From Dermatemys mawii (Eukaryota; Chordata; Testudines; Dermatemydidae), in contig ML677335.1 in NCBI GenBank assembly GCA_007922305.1, positions 35,451,545 through 35,515,544 of the forward strand: a stretch of 64,000 nucleotides of DNA, given 5' to 3'. The notes under the pieces were generated by a model. The model saw only the letters and a program-made list of their open reading frames with translations, was not told the DNA's origin and made no database searches. A program made the translations under genes and the position numbers. Positions within the stretch are counted from its first letter, which is position 1. Every line of letters starts with the position of its first letter. This document shows positions 32,940 to 45,429 of the stretch, piece by piece.

Positions 32940-35696
32940 AACATACACAGACTGCTATTCTCTCCATAATGTTGTTCTCATGGATTAATAAATAAGACCA
33001 GGGAACTAAAATAAAGTGGATTTTTTCAAGCACTGGGCTTTTTGAAAAGCATTTGGAATTGTCTAACGCTGCTCTTGTTGAAGTCAATAGTGAAACTCCC
33101 AATGATTTCAGTGGCAGCATGTGCTGAGAGCTCTTGAATATGGCACCAATTATTTTTCCTCTCCATCATCTACAGGGCTGAAGTTTCAAAATTTTGTTTT
33201 CTTATAGTTTATCGCAATCTGGCAAAGACTGATTTTTCTAATATACTAGAAATTAACAAAATTCTCCTTTTCCTGTTTTTCTTACTGCTTATACCTCATG
33301 ATATAATGGGGAATATATAGTTCTGGGAGGAAAGTTACCTTCAGGTGCTCAAGACAAAGGTCATGAATAAAGCTGGTGGAGAAATATATTTCTGTTTCAT
33401 GGAGGGTTTTGCTATTTCTAAATTTGGTTTAATTCCAATTTGCAACAAAACCCAAACATTTCAAAATTCTCTGTTAAAGGGAATGAAGCCTTATTCCAGG
33501 GCAGTCTGCTTCGGGAGCTGCCCTACTGCATCAGACCCTGGAAGTGCATCCTCCCCAGCAGCCCACCAGACAGAATCCTGAGGAACCAGGGGCTAGTTGG
33601 CATGAAACCATTAGAAAGTCAGTGAAATCAAGTGATTTCTATAAAATGTTTCCATTCAAATTTAGAGATGAAATCTCAAGGGTTTTATTTTAATTATTAT
33701 TATTTTAATAACCACAGTGAAGCTACAGAAAGTAAATTTGCAATTTCTGGCAATCTGTTCCTCCCCCGCCACACACACACACACACAGTGCTTTCCAAAT
33801 ATTTCACCTATGGGTTTTCATATACCTCTTTGGACAAAAGTACCTACATTTTTATATAAGTATTCACTTCATAAAGCAACTTTACCAATGCCTTTTATGG
33901 AGGGAGGGCAGGGATTGGTCCCCCCCATTATATAAATTTCATGACAGACTTATTTTGAATATTAATACGATATTTAGAAGTTATCCCTTTTATGAAAAAG
34001 GTCACTGGCAAAAATGATAAACTTTTCCCTTATGTCTGTCATGTCATATTTATTTATGTAAGTGAAGCAAGGTTTCTATAAAATTTGTGTACTTAGTTCT
34101 AAAGGGTCAGGTTTCCTTATGTATTTCAAACTTTTTTTCCCTTCATAAATCTTTATCAGAAAAATAAGATAATGAGAACGAACTCATTTTCTGGGGTTCT
34201 TTTTGTTTATGATTCTAAATGACAATGCCTATAGAAGAAATAACATGACTAGATTTGAATAGGGGAACATATGTCAGAATCATAGAGTGAGACAGTATCA
34301 TTTATTTCCATGAGTTTAGATTGACCAAATAACTCAAAAATGATAGAGTAAAGCCAAGCCAAATAAATGGTCAAATCCTGAAGTTCACTCCCAGGTAAAA
34401 CTGTTGTTATGTTCTACAAATGTTTCCCTGAGTAAAGACTATGAACTAAATTATGGTATCAACATTACGCTCAAAATCACTAGTTTATTCCACGTGTCCC
34501 ACCTGAAGATCATCATGTTACCCTTAGTCATTATTTAGCCATAATATATATGTACATATTTAATCCCAGTCTTGCAATCTAACACTTGGGGGCATACTCC
34601 CATGAGCACAAGGAGCCTGACTGACTTTGTTAACATATTTCAGACCTCGTTATTGTTCATCTCAGAGAAGCTAAAATAATAGAAATTTATGAACTCATTA
34701 CACAATTATTTTCAATTCATCACAGGTCAGGTATTTTTCCCTCGTGTAACAATAAATTTGTAATAATAGGCTTGAATGCAGAATAAGCTCCTCATCCCAG
34801 ATGATTTCGCTCAGGGGGAAGGAAATGGGAGATGGATCCTGTCATCATTAGGTCACTAATTCAAACCTAATTTAGGTCAATAGTTTTTAGTGAACTTCAT
34901 TTCAGGAGCAGTAATGTACCATAACTACTATTGTTTCTGCTTAGTACCATAAATTGTACTATACTATGTATTCTATTATCTACAACCCTTGAATTTGCAT
35001 ATGTTGCAAGAAGTGTAATAAAACGTGAGTTCTTACATGAAGTAGAGAGAAAATGAGGAAGGGCAGAGAAGAAAATAGGAAAGCATGATCAACCAATATT
35101 ATACATGAATAACTGTCTACCAGAACTGAGCCTGCAAATACCAATGGATGCTATTCATTACTGCTGGTTTGCAAACTGACTGAGCATACTATAACTTAAA
35201 CTTTTTAAATAACCAGGAAACAAAGTAATTGTGAATAATACCTTAAAGAATCATAATCAGTGTTTATCTAATGGGAGATGAACCTAGAGGAACTTCTCTG
35301 GATTCACATTTGGGCAAGCCTATCTTAGTAAACCAAACCAGATTAGATAAACATTTTTGGACGAAAAGGAAGTAGAGATAACAGTCAAGAAATAACTATT
35401 CCCTATCGAATTATATAGCAATATTTTCCAGGCAACACAAACCCATACTTCAAAGAAATTCTATTAACCTTGTACATATTATATTTGTTTCTTGTATAGA
35501 ATAATATATAATCTTCACCTAATTTTTGATTGCAGCCAATCCTCCTCAGGCTGGGATAGGCTTAGACTTCATAAGTTAGTCACGGTTGGGAGTAGCCACC
35601 TCAGAACAAAACACAAATGTAGGGCAATGGAGTGAGAGCTGAGGGGTGATTAAGTATGTTACACTCTTCAGTCTATGTCAATATTGATGTACTGCC
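32940..35696. other. No gene in about 2.7 kb; CA microsatellite near 33771-33787
   Basis: AT-rich sequence. Short frames at 33345-33935 have no domain. A CA run (about eight units) lies at 33771-33787. No interspersed repeat I can name. Confidence 0.4.
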
Positions 35697-35996
35697 TTAG
35701 GCCTGGCCTACACTGTAGAGTTAGGTTGATGGAAGCTGCCTTAAATCAACCTCTTAATTTATGTGTACACACTACCTTTATGTACTTTATTTACCTTTAG
35801 GTCCTTTATGCCTCTGATGTCCACTTCTGTAATCCATCTCTGCACTTAGTTCGACTTTCATAAGCCGACTGCGAGGTAGTGCAGACGCAACATTGTATCA
35901 GCCCAGGGAACTTTTGAATTCCCATTTCCTGTTTGGTCAGCATTGGGAGCATGCCAGCTTGAACGCAGTTGATCACGGAGACTACATGTCCCAAAT

Positions 35997-36310
35997 GCGC
36001 TCCCAGCCTGGTCTGCACAGGAGGTGATGGATTTCATTGCTGAGTGGGGAGAAGAGTCTGTGCAGGCAGAGCTCTGATCCAGGAGAAGAAACACTGACAT
36101 CTATGGAAAGATTGCTCATGGAATGGGGGAGAAGGGCTACATGAGGGACACACAGCAGTGCCGTGTGAAAATAAAAGAACTTCTCCAAGCATACCAGAAG
36201 GCAAGGGAAGCAAACAGACATTCTGGTGCAGAACCCCCTACATGCCGTTCTACAACGAGCTGCATGTGATTCCTGGGAGGTGACCCTACCAACAATCCCA
36301 CAAGCAACCA
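35997..36310 (+). pseudogene. Myb/SANT-like DNA-binding protein of Harbinger, broken
   Basis: From 36006 the frame reads PAWSAQEVMDFIAEWGEESV, then a TGA at 36075-36077, then SRRRNTDIYGKIAHGMGEKG and CRVKIKELLQAYQKAREANR. The spaced tryptophans and the helix pattern are those of a trihelix/SANT domain, which in this family binds the terminal repeats. A frameshift follows near the CRFYNEL-type segment (about 36240). The acidic run at about 36355-36380 and the C-terminal helix at about 37600-37720 (rich in Glu/Gln/Arg) are the rest of the same gene. Minus-strand frames over this region are shadows. Confidence 0.8.
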
Positions 36311-38284
36311 CAGATGTGTGAGTCTAGGGACATCAAGGCGGATTATATGGTGAACAAGGAAGAGGAGGAGGAGTATAATGGGAGACAGGCAAACATCCAT
36401 TCTCCCTGAGAGCCAGGAAATACGTTTAACCGTGGAGTCCTGAGGGTCACCGAACATCACGGTGGTCGACCAAAATGCCAGGGAAGGCACCTCTGGTGAG
36501 TATACAGTTCAAATGAAAGTGCAGTTAAATTTTAGTGGGCACAAACATTTGGTGGTATTGCATGTTTCCTGTGAAGAAAAAGTGAGGTGTTGTGGCTCTC
36601 TGCTTACAAGAGGCTGCTCCAGCTATGCAGAGGAGGCTCTTGGAAGAGACTGTTTACGTGGACTGGGATAGCCTGGGAATCCTCCATGGATATCACTAGG
36701 AAACTTTCATGGAGGCACTCTGCAATCCTTTTCAGAAGGTTTCTGTGCAGGGCAGTCTTATTTCTTCTACCATGGTAGGACACTTTCCCATGCAATTCCT
36801 GAATTAATTCTGCTGGCATCATTGTGGTATAAAGCAGAATAGCAGAAGGACTGGGTGTATACCCAGATGCAGCGTCTCCTTCCTTTCCACCCCTGTTACC
36901 CTCAGGAGACTGATATCACATAGGGCCGCCTAGGGAAAACATGGGAAGTTCTCATTAAAAGTGCTCTTACATGGAAAAAAGAGCATGTAGACCCACCCCA
37001 CCCAATTTCTGGATGGCCAAACCACACGACCCCTAATTTGCCTTTACTGTGCTTGGCATGGGTCAGCAAGTAATTGAAAGAGACTGATAGGGGACTGGGA
37101 ACCCACATGGGAGATTCCGCATTTTGGGAGTGAAAATGTTCCCTCCTCCGTCCCGTTTGTAAACAGCTTCCTGTGGTACTATGGGAAGGGTCATTGTTCG
37201 ACTACCTGTGCTCCCGACATGAGCCTGCCATAAGCTTCATTAAAAGTGCTGTCATGCATGACCTGGGAGGGCCTACTATCCATGGAGCAGCATGGTTACA
37301 GATTCTGATTGTTATTGCACTTTGCTTTTACCTAGTGTAATACGGGTGTTTATGAAAACAACCCTGCTATGGAAACATTTTATTAATGTACAATGCCTCC
37401 TTTATTTTTTCCCCTGACTGACAGCTGTAAATGTGTCTTTCAGCAGGTCATCAATACCTAAAAGCAGACTTTCGGTGATTAGGAGGAGGAGAAAGAGAAC
37501 GTGGCAGGTCATGTTCACCGAGATAATGAACGCTTCCGGGACAACTGACACACAGCTGAGAGCATGGAGATTTTCACTGTCCAGGAAGTTAGACATGGAC
37601 ATAGAGAGCATGAATATTTGAATGAGCAAGAGCATACAGTGCAGGATGAGATGCTTCGGATTAGGAGGGACCAAGCAGACATATTGAGGCATCTGGTTGA
37701 ACTGCAGAAACAGAAGTAGAGAATCCCTCTGAAGATCCTGGTGGACAGCCAGCATCGCCTGGCACAGAATCACCCTCCTCCAAGCGTTCCATGAGGCATG
37801 GGCAAAAAGTTCATTATCCCTTTCACTTAACTCAGGGGAGTGGAGAAGGGTACAAGGAACAATAGGCACCCATTCACAGACCTTTGATGGTCTGGAATGT
37901 AGTGTTATGTTACACAGCTGAAAATGTTTCTACATTCCAACTTTACAGGCCTTTTCCCCCCAATGTTAACTTTTCTTTCTGTTCTCTCTCTTTACTTATG
38001 TTTTTTAAATAAAGTAAATGGATTTGAGAAATAAATGTTCTTTATTGAGAAGAAGCAGTAGACTTGGGCAGAGGGTTGGCTTTACAGGAACAGTGATACA
38101 AGCCAGGTGAAGGTTTGGGAAAGCACAGTACAGATAAGCAGCTCACATTACTGTGACTCATTACTGAAATGGCTTTTCAAAGCTTTGTGGATACGCAGTG
38201 CTCCTTGCTATTCCCTTTTTATTGCCTTGGTATCTGGCTGCTCAAAAATGGCTGCCATGCAATCTGTCACAGCTGCTCACCCCT
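36311..38284. other. Interior of the Harbinger element between its two genes
   Basis: It holds eroded parts of the Myb/SANT gene to about 37740, then non-coding sequence with candidate AATAAA-type words near 38006-38012 and 38030-38036. No separate gene was recognised. Confidence 0.4.
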
Positions 38285-39010
38285 TCAGATAATTTTCCTC
38301 CTTTTTTCCCACAGATGTTATGGAGCACACAGCAGGCAGCGATAGCCATGGGGAGTTCTCCTCACTAAGGTCCAACCTTGCTAGTAGACTTCTCCAGCAC
38401 ACTTTCAAACAACCAAAGGCATATTCAACCACCATTCTGAACTTGATGAGTCTATAATTGAACCGTTCCTTACTTCTTTCCAGATTGGCTGGTGTATAGC
38501 TTCATGAGCCATGGGAGCAAAAGGTAGGCTGAGTCCCCCAGGATAACTATAGGCATCTCAACATCTCAATGTTAATTTTGTGGTGTGGAAAATAAGGCCT
38601 GGATTGAAGATTTTTTAACAAACCAGAGTTCCTAAAGATGTGTGCGTCATGAACCTTTCCAGACCATCCTACACTGACATCAGTGAAATGCCCCCTGTGA
38701 GCCACTAGTGCTTGCAACACCATTGTAAAGTATCCTTTTCAGTTTATGTGCTCTTTGGCAAGGTGATCTGGTGACAAGATGGGGATATGCATGCCATCTT
38801 CCCCCCCACCACACACACAATTAGGGAACCCCACTGTGGCAAAACTATCTACTATGTCCTGCACATTTCCCAGACTCACTACCCTTCATAGCAGAAGTCG
38901 ATTAATTGCCCTGCACACTTGGAGCACAGCAGCTCCCATGGTTGATTTACCTATTCCAAATTGATTCCCCGCTGACCAGTAACTGTCTGGAATTTCAAGT
39001 TTCTATATAG
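38285..39010 (-). pseudogene. Harbinger transposase (DDE), decayed
   Basis: Minus-strand translation gives IPDSYWSAGNQFGIGKSTMG near 38990-38930, then EDGMHIPI (Asp codon 38796-38798), DVSVGWSGKVHDAHIF (Asp codon 38646-38648), a frameshifted ILGDSAYLLLPWLMK near 38550-38505, then RFNYRL and VVEYAFGCLK (Glu codon 38424-38426). The C-terminal CCVLHNICGKKEEN-type end is near 38290. These are the hallmark blocks of the HARBI1/DDE_4 family. At least three stops and two compensating frameshifts make it dead. In the living element it cuts and joins the DNA and needs the Myb/SANT partner to reach the nucleus. Confidence 0.8.
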
Positions 39011-39767
39011 TGATTACCACTTGCTTCTCCAAGCAGCTCTCAAATTTTTGTTTCTGAATGCAGGGCAGGGAAAAGCTCTGCACAAAGTTTCTGGAAGGTG
39101 GCTTTCTGCATCTGAAACTTCTGCAGCCACTGCTCATAATCCCATACCTGCAAAATGATATGGTCCCACCAGCCAGTGCTTGTTTTCAAAGGACCAGAAA
39201 CAGCACTCAGTAGAGTGCAGCTGCTCTGTGACTGCCATCAGAAACTGTGAAGTTTTTTTCCATGGCTTGCAGCAGGGCTGCTTGCAAGACTTTGCTATGT
39301 TCCACGCGGCAGACCCTACTTCAGCTTTGGAAACACTGCAGGAGAAGGTGCAAAGTGTTTGAGATGCTCACAGCAAGAGTGCACAGCTGAGCAGGCTCCA
39401 TGCTTCTGGGGTTATGGCATGGCAGTTTTAAAGGCACAAAAACCACTAGGTTGTTTGCCATTGATGTGAGCGAGGAAGCACAGTGCATCATGGGATGCTG
39501 ATACAATGTTCCTATTCTCCCCTGCGACAATGTTTTGTTCCCATGAGGCATTGCACAAACTTCCCAAAACAAACCATAGCAAGTTGCATTTTGGGGAAGC
39601 TACCCACAATTAACTGCTTAGTGCATCGATGAAGGCGCTGCTAGTGAGGATTCACTCATCAAGACAATGAGCATGGTGTGGCCACGCACAATTGAGTTCA
39701 TTAATTTGGGAGCATGTGGTCGAATTAGATAAAGTTGACTAAATTTTGTAGTGTAGATAAGCGCTGA

Positions 39768-40020
39768 GTGCACTATCAGCAGTTATTAAGGACTGGTGGT
39801 GCAGTCCTTTAAAGGTAAGATAATGACCACAAACAGCCATTAATGATGGAATATAAAATCTTGAAAACCGACCAAAAATGGCAAAAGAGAGCAAGCGGGA
39901 ATGGTGAGCAGCAATTAGATATGAGTTTGCATAGCAGGACTGCAGCAAAAGAGGTCAATTCAGCTTCATGCTGCATTCACTGTGCTGTGACATGACTGAG
40001 CAGTGAGAAGTGAGAGTCTG
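39768..40020. other. No recognised feature
   Basis: Short unique-looking stretch to the right of the Harbinger element. Confidence 0.3.
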
Positions 40021-40029
40021 TGTCTCTCC

Positions 40030-40125
40030 TTGGGTGTCTCTGGTGAGACCACACCTGGAATACTGCATTCAGTTCTGAGCACCATAATGTTATATACACT
40101 CTGGCAGGAGTCCATAGCAGAGGTG
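40030..40125 (+). repeat. CR1 LINE coding scrap, plus orientation
   Basis: gtctctggtgagaccacacc, then tggaatactgcattcagttc and tgagcacc translate as the TRPHLEYCIQF-type block found late in CR1 ORF2. Only this fragment survives. Confidence 0.6.
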
Positions 40126-40149
40126 GGGAGGGGAGAAACTGAAAAGGTT

Positions 40150-41080
40150 GGAGGAATTTATTTATTTGGAAAGAGTAAAATCACTCAACATGAATAGCCA
40201 AGATAAGCAATGAATAGGTGAGAATATGATGCCATTTACCAGTAGCTGAAAGGTGAGAGTACCAAGGAAGATGAGGAATTATATAAGGGTTACAGCTGGA
40301 AATAGTGGGATGAAATTGAGAAAGGGCAACATCCCCTGCTTCACCAGCAAAATAGTTATATTTGCAGTGTGTCATGTGAAACAAATCTTGTTGGGCTCCT
40401 CATCATTGCTTGCTTCCGTTACTAAAGGAATGTTTGAATTTGTTTGAACAAAATAAGAACTGACCCAAATTTCAGACCATCCATTTCACATCCAAGCATT
40501 CAAAAGGGTCTGACTAGCTAGTTAAAACATTGTTCTTGAAAAGGATCCAGCCTGATTCTGTATCAGTGAAGTTCAGAAAAAATGTAAATCAGTAGCCAAA
40601 CTATTATGCTTATTCAGCCCAGACCTCTAAATCTTTTGTGACATACACGTTGCTAGTAATATCCACAGCATTAATAAATATAATCTTTTATATGGACACT
40701 TTATTCAACTCTATTAGTGCAAAGGGGTCTTAAAGTGGCCGTAAATATAAATATAATTTACTGCATCTTTAATTCCCTTTCACGTTGCCAGCACAGTGTA
40801 AAATGACATGAGTGTAAATGAAAATCACTCCATTCACCTTCAGAATATCAGGAATTTTTCACACCTCTTTTCCATGATGATTCTTTTCATTATGTTTTTG
40901 TCTGATTTCTAACTTGTGTTTAGGTCTTTACCCTGCCTGTGTCCTATGCAGAGAAGAGAGTCTCCTTTGTGTGTTTACTGAGTAGGTTTAGTCAGCTACA
41001 TATCATCATAAAAGCTAGCATTCAGCAAATAAACTTTTTGCAATTAATAGTTTGACAAGCTCTAGTAATAGCACACAACA
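40150..41080. other. No gene seen
   Basis: AT-rich sequence with no repeat recognised and only short frames. Confidence 0.35.
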
Positions 41081-41084
41081 CAGG

Positions 41085-41375
41085 TCTTAATAGTATTTGC
41101 ATCACAGTAGCATCCACAAGATGCTAGTGTGATTGGGGCTTCATGAAGCTAATATTGCATATACACAAAGTAAGAAATGGTCCCTGCCCCTAACAGTTTA
41201 TAAACTAACTATTTAATCCAGACAAAGGGGAACAGAGGCACTTTTACAAAAGAAGTGAGGTGATAGAGATGAAGTTCCCTCACCAAAAAATAATGGCAAG
41301 GGAAGTCAACGACAGAGCCAAGCTTTAAGCTCACATGTCCTGAGGCCCAATCCAGGGCCTTCACCAAATTTTATC
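41085..41375 (+). repeat. Old interspersed amniote repeat
   Basis: The order of blocks (catcacagtagcatccacaa, gtgattggggcttcatgaag, gtccctgcccctaacagttt, aggggaacagaggcactttt, acagagccaagctttaagct, cctgaggcccaatccagggc) is a decayed copy of a repeat I recall widely from turtle and bird genomes (possibly L3/CR1-related). It has no coding capacity. Confidence 0.6.
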
Positions 41376-41379
41376 TTTG

Positions 41380-42740
41380 TCTCTGTCAGGAACTTGCTAG
41401 CCTCTTAAAATGTAAGAAACTGGCTTAAAAGAAGGGATAATTTATTGTGAGATGCTTTAATACTACATTGAGGATCATGGAACAGCAATATGCAATAATA
41501 TCTATATTCCATACAATCTTACAATAACCCACAGAATGTTATACTGTATAATATCACTCACACAATAAGATAAAGTGAAAGGAAAGGTTTGTTGGCATTT
41601 AAACCCTTTTAGAACAATTAAGATATGGTGAGATTTTCTTTCTTTGTCTCTTACTCTTTTCTTTCCCTTCTTTAGAAAAAGAATCAAATGTATACATTTG
41701 TAGTTTAGCAAAAATCATTCCCATTAATAGAATGTCACCCAGCCTATATATGATTCATGCTTCCAGCCAAAGAAAAAAAACAAAAGGAAAAGTAATTGAA
41801 GTAAACCAGCAGGTGAGCATTTCTGCATTAGACATAACTACTCAAAGATTCAGGTCTGGCTAAATAAAAGGGATTATCTTCTTAGAGAGTTAATAAAGGA
41901 AGAAGAGTACAAAAGTACAAGAAGGGCAGAGATCAAGGTTTGTAGCTTATGGAAAGATAGATTTGCTATGCTGGTTGGAGATGGATGGGACTGCTAGCAG
42001 GCTTCAAACCCCCAGTAGCGAATTTCTTAAAATATTGGGCCATATTCTTTTCTCCCATATAGTGGTTTTACTTTAAAGTCAATGGAGCTACACAAGTTGA
42101 TACTAGCTAGGGGACTGGTGGGCTGAATATACTGATAGCACAGGACAATTTTCCATTTCTGTAATTTAAAATAGAGGATGAGGACATGAAGACTGATGCT
42201 TTGTTCAATCTAGTTTTCATTGTCTCAAGTACTGGGCTGCTAGCATTTTCAGTGGAAGACTACTTCAAAGCCTAATTGATCTCTCTCTTTTTCTGATTGC
42301 GCAAGAATACATAGTGCATCGTCATCGCCAATTGGACACTTTTTTGACTTTATCTCCTTTACTCAGCACCTCATTGTCAATGAAAAATGGTGAGATTTAA
42401 GGTGTTTCTCAAAGTTGTTACCGAAATTCTGAAAGTAGCATAGCTCTCCAATAGGATAAAGCAGTTTCAAAGATAAAATATCCTTCTGGGAATATTCTTT
42501 AGTGAGATCAGCTTTTAAATTTAAGAACTACAAAATCTCTATCTTTTTTTTCCGGTGGATCATGCAGCAAAGAAACTACTATTTATACTCTAGTGCTGTA
42601 AGTGAGATAATATCTTCTCTTCTGAATTAAATATGTCCCTGAAGAAGGTGCATGCCTATAAAAGTATATCTTACTACTACTGAGTTCTCAGTACCATAAA
42701 TGATGACCACATGCATTACCTGAAACAACCCAGGGATGTG
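41380..42740. other. No gene; a weak MITE scrap near 42040-42125
   Basis: gggccatattcttttctccc, then aagtcaatggagctacacaa near 42037-42105 looks like the gggccagat family of palindromic MITEs. The rest is unrecognised. Confidence 0.35.
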
Positions 42741-42930
42741 GTAGATTCTCCATCACTAGATGCTGTTAAATCAAAACTAGAAATATTTTTAACATATACC
42801 ATAGCTCAGATAAAAGTTATGGGCTTGATACAGAAATTATTGGATAAGGTTCTTTTGCGCATGTTATACAGGAGGTGACACTAAATTACCATAATAGTCC
42901 CTACTGGCCTTAACAACTGAATCTATGAAG
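42735..42930 (+). repeat. CR1 LINE 3' end, plus orientation
   Basis: gtggtagattctccatcact, then atgctgttaaatcaaaacta, atacaggaggtgacactaaa and ccctactggccttaacaact-like text follow the CR1 3' end. 5'-truncated. Confidence 0.7.
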
Positions 42931-42977
42931 TTTGCTACATAGAGTACCTACATTTTGTTCAAACAATCATTCTAGAT

Positions 42978-43186
42978 CAGGGGTTCTCAAACTGGAGCTC
43001 AGGGGCCTTGAGATTATTATGGGGGGAATCACGAGCTGTCAGCCTCCACCCCAAACCCTGCTTTGCATCCTACACATATAATGGTGTTAAATATATAAAT
43101 AAAGTGCTTTTAATTGATAAAGAAGGTCACACTCAGAGGTTTGCTATGTGAAAGGGATCACCAATACAAAAGTTTGAGAACCACTG
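42978..43186. mobile_element. hAT-type MITE (209 bp) with 8-bp target duplication
   Basis: Starts CAGGGGTTCTCAAACT and ends AGTTTGAGAACCACTG, a 16-bp TIR pair with one mismatch and CAG/CTG termini. Flanks TTCTAGAT (42970-42977) and TTCTAGAC (43187-43194) are an 8-bp duplication with one change. The interior (gagctgtcagcctccacccc, aatggtgttaaatatataaa) has no coding capacity; the 60-codon frame inside is not a gene. I recall the family as very common in turtles. Confidence 0.9.
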
Positions 43187-43321
43187 TTCTAGACAATATT
43201 CTAGGATGCTTAACTGATAAATATTTTACATTGCTCAACTATAGGTTCTGTCTGAGAAATAATGTGTATGGAAAGGTGTGTTTATGTTATTTATAGGAAA
43301 AAAAGAGTTTATGAATAGGAT

Positions 43322-43402
43322 CATATGATGTGGTGCCTGCAATAGCAGGGGGACTGGACTTCTTGGCCCTGGAGGTTCTTTCCAGTTCTACGTTAATTTC
43401 TT
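43322..43402 (+). repeat. CR1-type 3' tail
   Basis: gatgtggtgcctgcaatagc, aggg, then ggaggttctttccagttcta matches the end of another CR1 subfamily. Short and 5'-truncated. Confidence 0.6.
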
Positions 43403-43404
43403 AA

Positions 43405-44205
43405 GGTTGCTACTATAATGAATAAGAATGAGAGCTAGGGGCCTAAATATCTTTGAAGATCTGGGCCTAAGTCTATTGTTCCCAGCTTCTGATCTTCTCT
43501 GAAAACACTTCATAGTATGATTTTAAAATATAGGCTGAGATTTTCAATGGAGCTTAAAAAGAGCTAACCAATCAACTCTCATTGACCTAAATACCCCTTT
43601 GAAATATTCCAAATAAAAATTTCAAAACAAATAGTTATAATATTATTGTAAACCAATTTCCTAAAGCAAAACACACTCCTGTCTTTGGTGGCATTAGCAC
43701 TTCTGCCATTTTGTGGAATTAATGGAGTGAGGTGAGTAGACATTTTGCTTTTGGGAGTGGGATTATGGCACTTCTAGGGGTAGAGGTAGGGTATTTAAAT
43801 GTTAATTTTCATTTTAATATTTGATTTGTGATTGTTGGGTTACGTAGATAGACTTTTATTTCTGTCTGTGAACTGAACAATTTGAGCCAAATTTCCCATG
43901 GGCCTCTACACATGCCTGGGCACATCCATTTGTGTGTGTGTGTGTATATAAAAATCAAGCATTTGCACATACAAAATTGATAACTGTTCATCTAACTCTT
44001 TGTGTAAGCAAATATTATAGATAAGAGCCTTTCATCTATATTCTGCTTTTAATTACATCAATTTAAATTTGGATTAGTTTCACTGGATTTTCTCTGGGTT
44101 TATAACAGTGTACATGAGAGTAGAATTTCATCCTCTATGTGCACGTATGCACCACAGAATAAACAATACACTATATCCTTGATTGTGCAATAATTAGGAA
44201 TGGAC
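43405..44205. other. No gene; TG microsatellite at 43932-43946
   Basis: A short TG run merges into TATA at 43932-43952. An old palindromic MITE may lie near 43530-43610 (gagattttcaatggagctta). Otherwise plain. Confidence 0.35.
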
Positions 44206-44339
44206 TACGGGGACCAGGTATTCCAATTTTATAGGGACAGTCCCGATATTTGGGGGTTTTTCTTATATAGGCTCCTATTACCCCCCACTCCCTCCCAACC
44301 TCTGTCCCGATTTTTCACACTTGCTGAGTAGTCAGCCTA
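44206..44339 (-). mobile_element. Short TIR MITE of the GTGACCAG family, copy 2
   Basis: The body (tatagggacagtcccgatat, tcttatataggctcctatta, ctctgtcccgatttttcaca) is the reverse complement of the 6174-6302 element. The left arm (ggggaccagg) and right arm (gtagtcagccta) are eroded TIRs, and TA lies at both ends. Confidence 0.75.
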
Positions 44340-45189
44340 GAATGGACAAACTGATTTGAATACCTCTAAATATTCAAAATGTTCAGTGAAAAACTGCGAT
44401 TATCAAACACTGTAAAAATGGCTAAAAGGCAGATTGGAAGGAGTGCAGGCGGTTGAGCACAGAAGGATGGTGAAACTCAAATGTAACTTATTTCTATCCA
44501 AATAAATGTAAAAAAAAAATGGGCATTGTAAATGTTGGTGTCTCCCGTAGTAAGATTCAGGATTAGTGTAACTGAATTACTCTGTAAATCCACTGCTATT
44601 GGCAGCTGTGAATATCTCTATTAAAAGGTAATGGGAAAGGTAGAAACATTAGATCTATTGAAAATTAATTCATCTACAAATACTGTAAAGGCACAAGAGC
44701 TAAACTAATTCTGACGTAGGAAGTACTGGCCTTTGGTGGCTAGAAAAAAATTCACTAACCTCAATGCAATCATTCTTCAGTAAATAATTTAGCAAAGATA
44801 TTAGTAGGGACAAATTATTAAATATTAATTGAATGAATGCACTGAGCTTATCTAAAGGCAATCATCATTCTGTGAGTACTATCTAGCAGATTGCGAAGAA
44901 AAAACAAAGAAGGGTATCTAAACTTTTTGTTAACTATCAATAATAAAAATAAAATGACACTTCACATTTGTGATTTGTAAAGTGACCTAGGTACAGAAAA
45001 GCTGTGCTGTACTTACTACAATGTAAGCTCTTTGGTGGGGGAACAACATGACCTTTTGTGTCCTGATTAGCACTCCGCACATTGTTGTTTAATAAATAGT
45101 AAAAATGTAATATAGGGAAGCTCCCAGGATGAAATTCTATACTGCAAGGATCAAACATTTTCCTAGAGCAAATCTTCTAGAAAAATATC
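44340..45189. other. No gene seen
   Basis: AT-rich sequence with no notable open frame. No repeat recognised. Confidence 0.35.
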
Positions 45190-45322
45190 CAATTTAATTT
45201 AAGATTGGAGGTTTTTCTAAAAAATATGCTCTAGGAATTATTTTGGGGTATTTCAATGGCCTGCATTACACAGGTCAGATTAGATTATCATAATGATCCC
45301 TTCTGGCCTTGTAATCTATACA
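45190..45322 (+). repeat. CR1 LINE 3' end, plus orientation
   Basis: taagattggaggtttttcta, then aaaaatatgctctaggaatt, gcattacacaggtcagatta and atgatcccttctggccttgt is a CR1 3' end. It points toward the oppositely oriented CR1 that begins at 45363, so the two lie tail to tail. Confidence 0.8.
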
Positions 45323-45429
45323 AAGGTAAATTTAATATTCAAAGTTGTTCAACTCAGTTACAATTATAGAATTGTAGGACTGGAAGGGACCTCAAGACAT
45401 CATCTAGTCCAGCCCCTTGCACTCAAGGC

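Larger units (their letters stand above)
35700..39764. mobile_element. Harbinger (PIF) DNA transposon, two-gene, decayed (about 4.07 kb)
   Basis: The left end, ggcctggcctacactgtaga, and the reverse complement of the right end, gcgcttatctacactacaaa, are imperfect TIRs sharing CTACACT. TTA (35697-35699) and TGA (39765-39767) flank them, one mismatch from the TWA duplication expected of this superfamily. A Myb/SANT-like gene lies on the plus strand in the left half and a Harbinger transposase on the minus strand in the right half. This is the convergent two-gene layout of autonomous Harbingers. All frames are broken. Confidence 0.85.

Noticed and set aside
35806..36490. Several overlapping minus-strand frames of 70-117 codons
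   Set aside because: They are antisense to the Myb/SANT-like gene of the Harbinger element, which explains the conserved sequence on the plus strand.
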